From assembly GCA_949282305.1 (NCBI GenBank), contig CASDPB010000006.1, forward strand, positions 1 through 51,484: a stretch of 51,484 bases of DNA. Direction: 5' to 3'. Below are positions 8,559 to 18,121 of the stretch, in pieces; within the stretch, counting starts at the first letter, position 1, and each line of letters begins with the position of its first letter. The translations under genes and the position numbers were made by a program. Source of the stretch: an uncultured Lentisphaeria bacterium. GTDB taxonomy: Bacteria > Verrucomicrobiota > Lentisphaeria > Victivallales > UBA1829. The notes under the pieces are model-generated. The model saw only the letters and a program-made list of their open reading frames with translations. It ran no database searches and was not told where the DNA came from.

Positions 8559-8719
8559 CTATTGTCTGCCGATTGCAAGTGCCGAAATAGACTTCATCCG
8601 GCATCTGATATTGAAGTTTTGGCTGCCGACAACTCTGCCCGAAATCTCAATTTTCCTGTCGGTATTTTCCAGCGTATCATCATCGCGGTAAGTGATGCGT
8701 TCAATGATTTTTACCATAA
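8559..8719 (-). CDS. Possible small protein, 52 residues
   Basis: A minus-strand frame beginning MVKIIERITYRDDDTLENTD has GAGGAAG six bases before its ATG and ends at 8559. It starts about 10 bases after the stop of another minus-strand frame (8728-8890), as in an operon. No family is recognised; the sequence is charged and soluble. The opposite strand has no competing convincing gene here. Confidence 0.35.
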
Positions 8720-8727
8720 AAACTTCC

Positions 8728-8950
8728 TCAATCGGATATGATGCGAATGCAGTTCGCGGGGATTTCCTGCTGCAGGACAACAGCTTCACGGGGAATTTCA
8801 TTCTCCATAACGGGGGCGATATTGAGATAGCCGGTCATATTTTTCCCGCTGGGATCACGAACCAGAGCAAGATCATATGCCTGATTGAGCATACGTTCGA
8901 CAATATCGCGAATCTCGCGGGCGCCGGTTCCTTTTCGGTATAACCGACCA
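8728..8950 (-). pseudogene. Minus-strand coding remnant, unknown family
   Basis: The stretch GTGAREIRDIVERMLNQAYD, then LALVRDPSGKNMTGYLNIAP, ending IPANCIRIISD, has coding-like composition. 'TGAREIRDIVE' faintly recalls the C-terminal sensor segment of Clp/HSP100 ATPases ('TGAR-LR-IIE'), but no ATPase core is present. It has no well-placed start and overlaps a plus-strand frame with predicted membrane helices, so it is best called a fragment. Its real origin is unclear. Confidence 0.25.
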
Positions 8951-8971
8951 GTTTTTTCTGGCCTTGTTGAA

Positions 8972-9157
8972 ATGACCGCCAGGAAGATCAAGCTCGCCGG
9001 ACTGATTGTGTTGGCGTGCTTGTTCGGAAGCATCGCCGCCGGACTGGGGCTGATGTATCTCTGGCTACCGTACGGAATCGCGATGTTCTACATTGCCGGA
9101 ATTGTCTTTCTCGTGTTCTGTTGTGTCCGTGTTTGGCGGTGGTGGGTGAATGGGTAA
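8972..9157 (+). CDS. Possible small membrane protein, 61 residues
   Basis: From ATG 8972 (MTARKIKLAGLIVLACLFGS) the frame encodes two hydrophobic helices, about 8-28 and 32-52, and ends RVWRWWVNG. The ribosome site is weak and its first codons overlap the minus-strand remnant at 8728-8950. It could be a real two-helix inner-membrane protein or a chance hydrophobic frame. Confidence 0.35.
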   Translation: MTARKIKLAGLIVLACLFGSIAAGLGLMYLWLPYGIAMFYIAGIVFLVFCCVRVWRWWVNG

Positions 9158-9166
9158 GTCACATGC

Positions 9167-9194
9167 TTGATTTTCAATTTTGATGAAGTATATT
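9167..9194 (+). promoter_or_regulatory. Predicted promoter of the AAA-ATPase gene
   Basis: TTGATT (9167-9172), 16-bp spacer, TATATT (9189-9194), 25 bases before ATG 9220. The same box pair and spacing recur before the MntA/HepT pair at 33327-33354. Confidence 0.5.
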
Positions 9195-9219
9195 GAACAG
9201 GGACAGGAGACAACATATT

Positions 9220-10779
9220 ATGAAGAATATCACAAGCAGCGTTTATACATTTGAAGATATTGTTAGAGACGATTTTCTTTATGTGGATAAGACGGAATTC
9301 ATCTGGAATCTGATCCGTCAGGGAAAAGCCATGTATTTTCTCTCCCGTCCGCGCCGCTTCGGGAAGTCGCTGACCGTTTCCACGCTCAAGGCCGTATTCC
9401 AAGGGAAAAAAGAACTGTTCAAGGGACTGGCTATTTATGACAAGCCTTATGACTGGAAGCCGTATCCAGTGATCCACTTGGATATGAACGGTTTGGATTT
9501 CAGTTCCGTCGAGGAACTGGAAAGCAGTTTATGCGATTTGATAACGGAAACGGCTGCTTCGCATGAGTTGAGATTGGAATCGGCGAATGCCGCCAGCATG
9601 TTTCGTGCATTAATCAACCAACTTGCCGAACAGGAACAGGTTGTCATTCTTGTGGACGAATATGACAAGCCTATCTTAAACAACTTGGGGAAGCCTCATG
9701 CTCAAAAGATTCTGGATAAGTTGAAAGTATTCTATTCCGTCATCAAGGCATTTGAATCCAAAGAGCGTTTCGTTTTTGTCACAGGAGTCAGCAAATTCTG
9801 TCACGTCTCGCTGTTCTCCGATCTCAACAATCTGACTGATATCACGATGAACCGTGATTACGCCACGATGTTCGGCTATACTCAGGAGGAATTTGAAACT
9901 AACTTTGCCGACCGCATTGATTCAGCCTGCAAACAGCTGAATATGCCGCGCGAGGAACTGCTGCCGGAAATCAAAGCGTGGTATGACGGTTACAGATTTC
10001 ATGCGAAGGCTGAATCTGTTTACAATCCGGTATCGTTGGCTCAGTTTTTTACGAACGATGCCGAATTCAACAACTACTGGTTTTCAACGGGAACGCCCTC
10101 GTTTCTGATGGAACTGATTAAGAAAACTCGTTTTAATTTTGAAGACGTCCTGTCGCGTCCCGTGTCCGCCGTGGCGTTCGAGGCTTTTGAAGTCGATAAG
10201 ATAGATCCTCTGTCCCTGCTGCTGCAGACAGGTTATCTGACGATCAGATCTCTTGAGAAAAAATTCAATATGCCATGGTACTGGCTTGATTTTCCCAATC
10301 AGGAAGTCAGTGTTTCTTTCAATACCTATCTTCTGAACGCTTATGTGGAAAAATCCAGGAGCGATGTGACGAACTTCTGCGAACTTCTGGCGGATTCCAT
10401 GGTCAACGGAAACATTGAACAGTTGCGCAAGGCGCTGGAAGTCTTCTTCGCCGGGATTTCATATGATGTGCATCACAAGGATGAAAGCAATTTCCAAAAT
10501 ATCTTTTTTGCGATTTTCCGATTGCTCGGCTATTATATCAAGGCGGAATCCAGAACAAGCGATGGCCGGATTGACGCCATATGCGAAACAGATCAATGGA
10601 TTTATCTTTTTGAATTCAAACTCAATCATGATGAGTCCGCATTGGAACAGATCAAGAAAAAAGAATATTTCAAACCATATCTGTTTTCCGACAAACGGAT
10701 CATGCTGATCGGAGTCAACTTTGATACCGATACAGGCAAACTGTCCGACTGGAAAAACGAGGAACTTCTGCAAGCTTGA
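9220..10779 (+). CDS. AAA-ATPase-like protein with C-terminal PD-(D/E)XK nuclease-like domain
   Basis: 519 residues. The N-terminal AAA-ATPase_like domain (PF09820 type) has a P-loop variant RPRRFGKSL at 43-51 and a Walker B-like VVILVDEYDK at 141-150. The C-terminal PDDEXK_9-type (DUF1703) domain shows DGRIDAI followed by YLFEFKL, giving D...ExK catalytic-like residues. This two-domain family is common and often multicopy in anaerobes. Its biological role is not established; defence or mobile-element links are conjecture. ATG 9220 is preferred because GGACAGGAG lies 11 bases upstream, whereas an in-frame ATG 27 bases earlier has no ribosome site and overlaps the promoter. The gene stands alone and converges on the GH operon. 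Confidence 0.85.
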   Translation: MKNITSSVYTFEDIVRDDFLYVDKTEFIWNLIRQGKAMYFLSRPRRFGKSLTVSTLKAVFQGKKELFKGLAIYDKPYDWKPYPVIHLDMNGLDFSSVEELESSLCDLITETAASHELRLESANAASMFRALINQLAEQEQVVILVDEYDKPILNNLGKPHAQKILDKLKVFYSVIKAFESKERFVFVTGVSKFCHVSLFSDLNNLTDITMNRDYATMFGYTQEEFETNFADRIDSACKQLNMPREELLPEIKAWYDGYRFHAKAESVYNPVSLAQFFTNDAEFNNYWFSTGTPSFLMELIKKTRFNFEDVLSRPVSAVAFEAFEVDKIDPLSLLLQTGYLTIRSLEKKFNMPWYWLDFPNQEVSVSFNTYLLNAYVEKSRSDVTNFCELLADSMVNGNIEQLRKALEVFFAGISYDVHHKDESNFQNIFFAIFRLLGYYIKAESRTSDGRIDAICETDQWIYLFEFKLNHDESALEQIKKKEYFKPYLFSDKRIMLIGVNFDTDTGKLSDWKNEELLQA

Positions 10780-10955
10780 GTGTAAGACCGAACTCCTGAG
10801 AAATATGCGCCTCCCAATAATTACGTCCTTCGCGTCCCATGGCGTCCTCCTGTCGTTCGGGTTTGCGGAAGAACATAGCATGCCGGCAACAGCAGCTAGA
10901 TGGAGCTAGCTGGACGCTTACCGGAATTGGACCACTCCGGGCGCTCTTCTTCGCG

Positions 10956-12473
10956 TTACAGAACAGCATGCACTTTCCCGGCAGGAGAAGGGGTGCGTGC
11001 CACCTCCTCTCCATCCAGATAGAGGGCGAGCCCGGTGCCGCGCCGGTAGCGGCTGCCGTCGCGGTCGAACTGCAATGCGAGTTCGTGCCCCCGTATGTGG
11101 AGGCCATCGAGCAGAAAGTAATCCCAGCATTCCGGAGGCAGCAGCGGCGCGGCGCGAATCTCTCCGGGGAGATCCGGATTGATGCCGCACAGACCGGTGA
11201 TGATCAGATCGGCGTAGGTCGAATGGCTATAATCCTTGCCTCGTTCCCGGATCAGAGCGTCACTCTGGATTCCGGCCTTCTCCCAGTTCTGCAGAATCGA
11301 GCGGGCCAGCCACTCCCCGGTAAAGGGATCCAGATTTTCGTCGATCCACGGGATGGTGCGATTCTCTTCCCGCAGGTAATGGCTTCGCGTGTAGCAGGAG
11401 AGCGTCTCGAAGTAGGCGCGGTGCCCGACTACCGCGCTCTCCCGCTCGTGGAGCAGCCGAGCGAGGGCGGTCAGGGTGACCGAGGTGGCAAACGGCCAGG
11501 AGGGGCCGTTCCACTGGCACTCGTGTCCGCCGCGGTCCAGCCGGAAGCCGGGGTGGCGCCGCTCTGCAGTGGTCGGTCCGAATGGGGCGGAAAACCCCTC
11601 CGGATCGGTCAGCTGTTTCCAGGCGACATCGAATTTCCGCGCCATGCCGGAGAAGTAGTACCAGGGGGTGTAGCCGTGCAGCTCCCGCACGTCGACGAAG
11701 GCGTCATCCTCCTCGCGCCGGGTCATGAAGAAACGGCTTTTCTCGTTCCATAGCCGGGTTTCGATCAGCCGTCGCAGGCGTTTCGCTTCCCGGTGGAAGC
11801 GGGCGGCTTCTCCGGTTTCTCCGCAGTCGGCGGCGAGCTGCGCCAGCGCATCGGCCTCCGCTGCCATGCAGCTGTTGATGGTGACGCGGAACCCGCTGCC
11901 GCCGATGGAGCACTCCATGCCGTCGCGGTTGTCGCTCTGCCGGAAAAGTCCGGCGGAGGTGAGGTGATTTACCCGCCACTGCTCATAGTTGCGGCGGAGC
12001 GCCGGATAGAGCCGCCGCAACAACGCTCTGTCACCAGTGACCGCCGCGGTGTCCAGCGCAGCGGCGGCGGCTCCGAAGGTGTAGCTGCGGGGAGAGGCGG
12101 CGGCTTCAGGATTCATCCAGAAGGCGAGGTATTCCCCGGCGATGTCCTTGTCGCGAAACCAGCGCGCCTCGCGCAGTTGATGAGCCGCCGGGCAGCTAAT
12201 GGAGTTGAACGCTCCCGCCCACGGCACATCGGGCATGAATTCCAGCAGGATTCTTCCGCAAGGGGTGGTACGGATATGTTTACGGAAACTCCACCAGCGG
12301 AAGTACCAGATTTCCCGGAAGACCGGGGCGGGGCAGTCGAAACGAGGAATCTGTGTTGAAAGAAACTCCTCGGCCTCCGCGTTCGGGATGTCGCCCCGGT
12401 AGAGTTCGGTATCCTGGGCATTGAACCTTCTGCAATACGCGGCGACGATGCGCTGATCGATAAACTTCCGCAT
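10956..12473 (-). CDS. GH63/MGH1-like alpha-helical-barrel glycosidase
   Basis: 505 residues, no signal peptide, probably cytoplasmic. It has the (alpha/alpha)6-barrel signature of the GH63/GH37-like MGH1 group: WFRDKDIAGEYLAF near 115, the RRLYPALRRNYEQW helix, and the hallmark CQWNGPSWPFATS near 340 ('WNGPxWP'), followed by RTIPWIDENLDPFTGEW. Members hydrolyse alpha-glucosidic or related linkages; the substrate here is unknown. The ATG is preceded by AAAAGGAAG with six bases of spacing. It is the last gene of the eight-gene operon, 18 bases after the propeller GH. The DNA is strongly GC-rich compared with the cassettes at either end of the window. Confidence 0.8.
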   Translation of the reverse strand: MRKFIDQRIVAAYCRRFNAQDTELYRGDIPNAEAEEFLSTQIPRFDCPAPVFREIWYFRWWSFRKHIRTTPCGRILLEFMPDVPWAGAFNSISCPAAHQLREARWFRDKDIAGEYLAFWMNPEAAASPRSYTFGAAAAALDTAAVTGDRALLRRLYPALRRNYEQWRVNHLTSAGLFRQSDNRDGMECSIGGSGFRVTINSCMAAEADALAQLAADCGETGEAARFHREAKRLRRLIETRLWNEKSRFFMTRREEDDAFVDVRELHGYTPWYYFSGMARKFDVAWKQLTDPEGFSAPFGPTTAERRHPGFRLDRGGHECQWNGPSWPFATSVTLTALARLLHERESAVVGHRAYFETLSCYTRSHYLREENRTIPWIDENLDPFTGEWLARSILQNWEKAGIQSDALIRERGKDYSHSTYADLIITGLCGINPDLPGEIRAAPLLPPECWDYFLLDGLHIRGHELALQFDRDGSRYRRGTGLALYLDGEEVARTPSPAGKVHAVL

Positions 12474-12491
12474 GACAATCTTCCTTTTTTC

Positions 12492-13409
12492 TTACCAGAG
12501 TTCCGAGTCACGGCGCACGACCAGGCCGATCTGTTCGAAGGACTCTCTTCTGCCGTTGTACCAGAGCAGAAATCCGTCGTTTGCGGGACAGACCGCCGGT
12601 TTGTAGCAGGCGTCGTGGTCCCAGCTCCCTTCGTCCGGGGAAACGATTGGGTTGCCCGGATACTGTTCCCAGCCATCGACGCCGGTTCGGGAGCGGCAGA
12701 GGCAGATGGTCGCCCGCGAATGGCTTTCGAAGCCGATGTAGAACATGTAGTAGAATTCCCCGTGCCTCATGACCTGCGCCGCGGTCACTTTGATAAGTCT
12801 GCCGCCGGGAATTTGTTCCGCCCGGAAGACCGGGGCGGGGTCGGGGGTCTCCCAGAAGAGTCCGTCTCGACTTTCCGCATAGCCGATCGCATCCGGTTCG
12901 TAGTGGATTCCCGGGTTGTTCATGCCGGAGTACCACATCTGGAAGAGGCCGCTTGCCGGGTCGTGGAGCACATGGGGGCACATAACACCGCAGTTTTGCC
13001 AGGCGCCATCGGGAGAGAACACCGCTTCCGGAATCCGGTTCCACAGGATGCCGTCCCGGCTTTCGGCGATGAAGATGGCGGCGTGTTTCGGCGCGGTGCG
13101 GTCCGGCCCCTGCCCGGAGTAGTACATCCGGAATCCACCGTCCGGCAGCGGGACGACGCAGGCGCGATTGATGTGGAACTCCCGCAGGTCCGGCCGGGGG
13201 AAGGCGCCGAGGACGATCCGGAGATCACTCCAACGGATGCCGTCGTCGCTCTCGGTCATGGCGATGGCGTTCTGGGGGCGCCAGCTCAGGTACATCCGGA
13301 ATCGCGGCGCCGGCGGTCTGCACTCCAGAACGAAAGGATCGAAAATCGTTCCCCACTGTCCGGCTGGAATCACCGGATTCCCCGGAAACTTTTCCCATTT
13401 TTTTGACAT
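12492..13409 (-). CDS. Five-bladed beta-propeller glycosidase (GH43/GH32/GH130-like)
   Basis: 305 residues from MSKKWEKFPGNPVIPAGQWG. Blade-like repeats are obvious: FRMYLSW, FRMYYSGQG, FQMWYSGMN, YYMFYIGFE, FLLWYNGRR, each following an 'AxxxSxDGxxW' strand. TIFDPFV near 21-27 supplies the first acidic residue expected in GH43/GH32-type sites. No signal peptide, so probably intracellular processing of imported oligosaccharide; the linkage cannot be told from sequence. The start was chosen because GAAGGAG lies eight bases before this ATG, while an in-frame ATG 96 bases upstream has none. 195 bases separate it from the pseudopilin gene, with a possible internal promoter. Confidence 0.78.
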   Translation of the reverse strand: MSKKWEKFPGNPVIPAGQWGTIFDPFVLECRPPAPRFRMYLSWRPQNAIAMTESDDGIRWSDLRIVLGAFPRPDLREFHINRACVVPLPDGGFRMYYSGQGPDRTAPKHAAIFIAESRDGILWNRIPEAVFSPDGAWQNCGVMCPHVLHDPASGLFQMWYSGMNNPGIHYEPDAIGYAESRDGLFWETPDPAPVFRAEQIPGGRLIKVTAAQVMRHGEFYYMFYIGFESHSRATICLCRSRTGVDGWEQYPGNPIVSPDEGSWDHDACYKPAVCPANDGFLLWYNGRRESFEQIGLVVRRDSELW

Positions 13410-13496
13410 CAAATCTTTCTCCTTCGAGTAACCCTGCTCCTGTTTCAGCCGGGTGGAATATCGCATCCTGTCCGTGAAACTGCGCGTCTGTTGTGA

Positions 13497-13524
13497 ATAA
13501 TACATGTGAAATCGGGAACTGCAA
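13497..13524 (-). promoter_or_regulatory. Possible internal promoter before the propeller GH
   Basis: On the minus strand: TTGCAG (13524-13519), 16-bp spacer, TATTAT (13502-13497). It lies in the 195-base gap between pseudopilin and propeller GH genes and could give the last two genes their own transcript. Consensus-based guess. Confidence 0.35.
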
Positions 13525-13604
13525 ATTGCAAATATATAAAAACGATATTGCTGTACATAGTTAAGGTTCTTCTACCCCGGCCGGCCGTTGGCGGGGAAAC
13601 CGGT

Positions 13605-14408
13605 TTAATAGATCTCATCCCCGTAGAAGAACTGCAGGTTGCCCGCAACCTTCTGACGCATCTCGATGGTGGACTGCGAGGCAACATGCAGATCCGGGAA
13701 GAGGACATTGACCTGTTTGTTGTGGACGGCCCAGTAGCAGGTGCCGCTGAGGCTTGAACTGCCCCAGATCACGCTGGTTCCGCCCAGTCCCGATACTTTC
13801 GCTCCGGAGGTCTTCAGCGTCCCGTACGGCGTGCGGACACAGGCGAGCATCACAAAGGTGCTCGGTGCTTTCTCCGGGATCATTATTTTGAAATCGTCGC
13901 CGCTCTTTGCGCCGATTTCACTGCCGCGATAATACCAGCGCCCCTTCTCATTGCCCCAGCCTTTGGTGCCGCACCAGGCTCCGTGATTTTCCCAGTGACC
14001 ATCGGCATTGGCTCCGTAGGTGTATTCGAAGTAGGCACTGTTCGCGTCATGCGGAATTTTGGATTCTGAACAGACCGTCACCTGATTGTTCGGGTTGGCA
14101 TAACCGACACTGGCCAGAATCTGGCCCCAGATCCCGTAGGTGTACCCCCTGCCGCCGTTCTGGTTGTTGTGGCAGGGCTTGAAATACCATCCCTCCGCCG
14201 ATGGAACCCGCATCAGGAAGTAGCCGTTGAAATCGCTTCCGTACATGCCGATCATCATCCCGCACTGCTTCAGGTTGGAGATGCATTTAGCGGCTCTTGC
14301 GGTGGTGCGCGCCTTGTTCAGTGCCGGCATGAGGAGCGCAGCCAGAATGGCGATGATCACGATCACGATGAGGAGTTCCATAAGAGTAAAAATTGTGTTC
14401 CTTTTCAT
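13605..14408 (-). CDS. Pseudopilin-like protein in the GC-rich operon
   Basis: 267 residues starting [20 protein letters not shown]: a four-to-six-residue basic leader, F+1, E+5 and a long hydrophobic helix, the class III prepilin signature. The body holds [20 protein letters not shown] and, late, [12 protein letters not shown], a slight variant of the H-x9-DG motif with L for G. ATG 14408 is preferred over ATG 14414 because AAGGAG directly abuts the earlier ATG but lies seven bases before this one. The upstream GH50-like gene's TGA overlaps this ribosome site, so the two genes are translationally close. It probably goes to the inner membrane or a type II pseudopilus serving the secreted enzymes of this locus. 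Confidence 0.87.
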   Translation of the reverse strand: MKRNTIFTLMELLIVIVIIAILAALLMPALNKARTTARAAKCISNLKQCGMMIGMYGSDFNGYFLMRVPSAEGWYFKPCHNNQNGGRGYTYGIWGQILASVGYANPNNQVTVCSESKIPHDANSAYFEYTYGANADGHWENHGAWCGTKGWGNEKGRWYYRGSEIGAKSGDDFKIMIPEKAPSTFVMLACVRTPYGTLKTSGAKVSGLGGTSVIWGSSSLSGTCYWAVHNKQVNVLFPDLHVASQSTIEMRQKVAGNLQFFYGDEIY

Positions 14409-14410
14409 AT

Positions 14411-16510
14411 TCATCTCCTTGTGTTATGATGGATGCCGATTTCTTCGGGAATCTTCTCCTGGTGGTCACTTTTCCGCTCCGAAACGGATTCCGCTCCGAA
14501 ACGGATGTCGTACATGGTCTCGCTCAAACGGCGGTTGGCCTGTGTCATCTCCGGGTACGGCGTGTCGGTGATGTCCACGAAACCGAAGGGATACGCTTCC
14601 CCTCTGGCATCCCTGCCGGTCACCAGCTGACTGCGGTAGCAGAACCAGCTGGCGCCGACGAGGGCGGGATTGGCGAGAATGTCGCAGAAGACCTGTTGAA
14701 ACACTCCGGCCCGTTCCTTCTGGTCGCGATAAGGCTGCGCCCCCCAGTAGCCGCGGCCGTCCGCCCGGACCGAATACTCCGACAACCAGATCGGCTTCGT
14801 GATGCCGGGCATGCCGAGATCCCGATAGAGCAGATAATAGCTGTTGATGCTCACCACATCACAGTATTGGTTCGCAATGTATGCCACCTGGAGATCGGCA
14901 TCGGGCAGTGGCCGGAGCCGGGAGCCCAGATAGAGATGGTTCGGGGCATTGCGCCGGACCGCGTCCCGGCAGACCCGATAGTAACGGTCGATCATCACCC
15001 GGCCGAATGCCGCCATGTCCGAATGGCTCTTCCGCTTGTCGAACCGGATTTTCCGGGAGCTCATGAAATCGTCGTAATCGGCATAGTCGGCACTCCAGAC
15101 CCGGTTCAACTCGCCGATGGAGGGATATTTTTTCTCCAGAAACTTCCGGAACTCTTTTTTTCCGGGCATGGCGGCCGGAGCCGCCGCCACATGCTCGCCC
15201 AGCTCCACCGGGTTCAGCGTCAGCTCGTTGTGAATGAAATAGCCGATGCACCACGGGTCGTCGATGGTGAATTTCCACTGCGTCTTGAAGGCTTCATCCA
15301 GCGACCGGACGAACGCCGGATCAAATGCATCGTAGAATTTCCGCCCCGGTATCAGCGCCGGTTTCGACCAGTCGAGCAGCACCGGAGTGTAGGCGAAACG
15401 ACCTCCGCGATACACCCGTTTGTCGCACCAGCCGCCCACAGTGTTGAAGCCCCATTTGCAGAGCCGTTCCTGTGCCATGTCGACGGCAGCGGGATTGATG
15501 CTGCCATATTTGATTTTGAGGTTGCGACTGGTGTGATCCTCCAGATGGGTGAACCAGTGGCGGCGAGCTTTTTTGTAGTCGTTCTGACGGAACCGGACTC
15601 CGTTCATCCCCATGCCGAAAAAGAGTTTCCCCTCCGGATCCACCAGAGTCCAGCGGTTGCGATACCGGTCAACCCGGAAGAATCCGGTCGCCCGGAGCGT
15701 CGGCCCGTCCGCCCAGCCGCCGAACCGGGTCCGCCGGGGAATCGACGGTGTCGCCGCCAGAGCCTTGCGCTCCTCGACCGCCCGTGCTTTCAGATCCGCT
15801 TCGGAGCGGACCTTCTCCGGCCAGTCCGCGTGGATGTACTGCCCGAAGTCATCGATGAAGGGGAAGAACTTCTCCGGATGGGCCAGCAGCGGAGTGTATT
15901 GCGGCGGTTTCCCGGTGAGACGGAAGTTGGTGAGTTTGAATTTATACTCCTTCTCCTGGTAGAGTGAAGCGCTCAGAACGCCGAAGTCGACGCTCAGCCG
16001 TTCGCGGAACAAATTGACGTTGCAGTCGACTCCCGCCGGACTCAGGCGAAGCCGGGGATCCAGCGCAATCTGGCTGAAGGGGGCCACGGTCGCGTAGGGG
16101 GCGGTGACCGTGACCTTCGACTGTGCGGGAATTATCTGCCGGAAGTTTTCCGTTGCCCGTTCCACTTTGCTGTGGTGGGTGACGATCCGCACCTGAAAGA
16201 CCAACGGGCGATCGTTGCAGTTCTCCACGTCGACCGCGAAGGCGCCGTAGGAGGCCATGCGGTCGGAGAAGCGGGAGCCCTTCTGAACGATCGCAACCAC
16301 CATGAAAGGCGCTTCGACGCCCGGACGGGACTGGGTCGGCCGGAAAAATACCTCCAGTCCGGATGGCACTCCGGACATTTTGCGGACGACGCAGCGGTTC
16401 TTTTTCGGGTAGATGCGGTATTCATCGTTCTTCCATACCAGCTCCGCCGCAGAGGCCGCCAGCAGGCAGCCGGTCATTCCGCAGACGATTCCCCATTGTA
16501 GCAGATTCAT
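14411..16510 (-). CDS. Secreted GH50/agarase-like clan GH-A glycosidase
   Basis: 699 residues with a signal peptide (hydrophobic 5-20, cleavage near ASAAE). Residues about 30-240 form a beta-rich N-terminal domain. From about 280 a TIM barrel begins with [20 protein letters not shown], then FFGMGMNGV. Likely acid/base is Glu 429 in [10 protein letters not shown]; likely nucleophile is Glu 578 in [18 protein letters not shown] near 525 is typical of GH50 beta-agarases and their relatives. The target is probably a beta-linked galactan or similar polymer, but GH50-like families in gut bacteria are poorly characterised. The ATG follows GAAGGGAAGG with seven bases of spacing and lies 15 bases after the GH39-like gene. 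Confidence 0.75.
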   Translation of the reverse strand: MNLLQWGIVCGMTGCLLAASAAELVWKNDEYRIYPKKNRCVVRKMSGVPSGLEVFFRPTQSRPGVEAPFMVVAIVQKGSRFSDRMASYGAFAVDVENCNDRPLVFQVRIVTHHSKVERATENFRQIIPAQSKVTVTAPYATVAPFSQIALDPRLRLSPAGVDCNVNLFRERLSVDFGVLSASLYQEKEYKFKLTNFRLTGKPPQYTPLLAHPEKFFPFIDDFGQYIHADWPEKVRSEADLKARAVEERKALAATPSIPRRTRFGGWADGPTLRATGFFRVDRYRNRWTLVDPEGKLFFGMGMNGVRFRQNDYKKARRHWFTHLEDHTSRNLKIKYGSINPAAVDMAQERLCKWGFNTVGGWCDKRVYRGGRFAYTPVLLDWSKPALIPGRKFYDAFDPAFVRSLDEAFKTQWKFTIDDPWCIGYFIHNELTLNPVELGEHVAAAPAAMPGKKEFRKFLEKKYPSIGELNRVWSADYADYDDFMSSRKIRFDKRKSHSDMAAFGRVMIDRYYRVCRDAVRRNAPNHLYLGSRLRPLPDADLQVAYIANQYCDVVSINSYYLLYRDLGMPGITKPIWLSEYSVRADGRGYWGAQPYRDQKERAGVFQQVFCDILANPALVGASWFCYRSQLVTGRDARGEAYPFGFVDITDTPYPEMTQANRRLSETMYDIRFGAESVSERKSDHQEKIPEEIGIHHNTRR

Positions 16511-16525
16511 TGTGCAACCTTCCCT

Positions 16526-18103
16526 TCAGTTTTGAATTTCATCGAACATCGATGCATCCGCAATGAAAAGCGGACAGTCCATGACCGGAAAGCGGTGAAT
16601 GCGGAGTGCGCCGTAGAAGTTGCCGCCCTCCAGCGTAGGGTGTATCAGCTGTTCGTTCAGCCGCCAGACATTTCGCCGAATCGGGTCGATCACCACCGGA
16701 TTTTCAAACTTTTCCGCATCATCCATCAGCATGTAGATGGAACCGTACACCGCCGGGGCGGAGAGTTCGACGTGTTCCGGATTCCAAACGGCGAACAGCG
16801 GCTTCCCGTTGCGGCGGAAGGCGTGCGCCTCCATCCGGTAGGGCGCCCGTGGTTCGAACGCCTGCCAGTTGTCAGGCCGGAACGCGCAGAAGTTGTCCGG
16901 CGCGTTCTTCAGCCCGTCGAAGAGGAATCCCATCCCCTGCATCGCATAGTAGGCCAGTTTCCCGCAGTTGTTTTTCGCATCGATCACACCGTAATACTGG
17001 TCGCGTCCGTCCGGATAGTAGCAGAGAAAATCGGTCACGGTGAAGATCGAACTCAGCTCCGCGCCGCAGACCAGATCCGCCAGAAATCGGCGGGTCAGGT
17101 ATTTCGCCTGCGCCATCTCCGTCGGGAAGGAGAACAGCATCGACTTGCCGCTGGCCCGCCCGCTTTCCCCCTGCCAGAAGCGGATTTTTTTCGCCGGATC
17201 GGAAGGGCGCAGACAGGCGCGAAGATGGTTCACCCGTTCCCCGATGAACTCCTCCGGCACTGGGCCGTAGAAGTGATAACTGAAGATGTCGATGTGATCG
17301 GCAAGTTTGTTTTCCCCCAGTGCTTTGATGAAACTGGTTCCCGTCTGGGCTGCAACTGCAATTATTTGCGCATCCGGGATTTCCGTATGGACCGCTTCGG
17401 CGGTTTCCGCTACCAGCCGAGTGTAATCGCGCGCCTTCTCCGCCAGAGAGAGTTCGTCCCACAGAGATTTCCCGTTGTGGCACCAGAAGGTCTCCGGCTC
17501 ATTCCAGACCTCGTAGTACCGGACCCGTCCGCGGAAGTGGCGGCAGAGTGCCCGGACATACTGCTTCCAGGCGTTCATGCCCTTTTCTCCATGGTAGAGC
17601 GGAACTTCCCCCACCCAGCCGCGCGCCCAGCCGGGCACGATCTTCCCCGCCGCTTCGCGCCACGCTTTCTCATATGCCGCAGCTGGAGTGTGGACCGGAT
17701 GGCCGAAGCTCAGGCTGAACCAAGTTTCAATACCGATTTCCGCCAGGGAGTTCACCACCTCGTCCAGCCAGGAGAAGTCGTACTGCCCCGGAACTTTCTC
17801 GCACTTCATCCAGCCGGTCTGACAGCGGGCGAACTTCACGCCGCTCTCCGCGAGGAAAGGAACGGTCTTCCGAGGATCGAAGGTGTCACGGTCGAGCGTC
17901 TCGAAGCCGATGCCGAGGATGGAATGTTTTACGTCAACGCTTTTTTTTGACGGGAGGCGGCCCAGCAGTTCCACGCCGGGGAAATGCTCCATCGGATCCT
18001 CCTCCAGATTGAAATGGTTCGGATCAGTCCAAAAATCCTCCCGTGGAACCGGTGGAACAATGATGTCTGCCGCATTCAGCCGTTTTCTCATGTTTTCCAG
18101 CAT
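16526..18103 (-). CDS. GH39-like clan GH-A glycosidase
   Basis: 525 residues, no signal peptide, so probably cytoplasmic. A TIM barrel from about 58 contains VRYYEVWNEPETFW with the acid/base Glu at 202 in the 'NEP' motif, and FWQGESGRAS with a likely nucleophile Glu at 313. A C-terminal beta domain (about 430-510) follows. GH39 includes beta-xylosidases and alpha-iduronidases; nothing here fixes the substrate, though the uronate-like catabolic genes just upstream make an acidic sugar possible. AAGGAG lies eight bases before the ATG. The gene starts 18 bases after the SDR stop in the same operon. Confidence 0.78.
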   Translation of the reverse strand: MLENMRKRLNAADIIVPPVPREDFWTDPNHFNLEEDPMEHFPGVELLGRLPSKKSVDVKHSILGIGFETLDRDTFDPRKTVPFLAESGVKFARCQTGWMKCEKVPGQYDFSWLDEVVNSLAEIGIETWFSLSFGHPVHTPAAAYEKAWREAAGKIVPGWARGWVGEVPLYHGEKGMNAWKQYVRALCRHFRGRVRYYEVWNEPETFWCHNGKSLWDELSLAEKARDYTRLVAETAEAVHTEIPDAQIIAVAAQTGTSFIKALGENKLADHIDIFSYHFYGPVPEEFIGERVNHLRACLRPSDPAKKIRFWQGESGRASGKSMLFSFPTEMAQAKYLTRRFLADLVCGAELSSIFTVTDFLCYYPDGRDQYYGVIDAKNNCGKLAYYAMQGMGFLFDGLKNAPDNFCAFRPDNWQAFEPRAPYRMEAHAFRRNGKPLFAVWNPEHVELSAPAVYGSIYMLMDDAEKFENPVVIDPIRRNVWRLNEQLIHPTLEGGNFYGALRIHRFPVMDCPLFIADASMFDEIQN

Positions 18104-18121
18104 TTCCTGTTTCTCCTTGCA

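Noticed and set aside
10790-10955. Minus-strand residues GREGRNYWEAHIS, faintly like the start of an IS66 accessory protein
   Set aside because: Too short, no ribosome site, and a single weak resemblance between two convergent genes.
12615-13406. Long frames antisense to GHs throughout 10839-20700
   Set aside because: High G+C produces long spurious open frames on the opposite strand; they lack ribosome sites and family motifs, while the minus strand has clear enzymes.
16840-16870. A GGTTCGAACGC string resembling a tRNA T-loop
   Set aside because: It lies inside the GH39-like coding sequence and no cloverleaf can be built around it.
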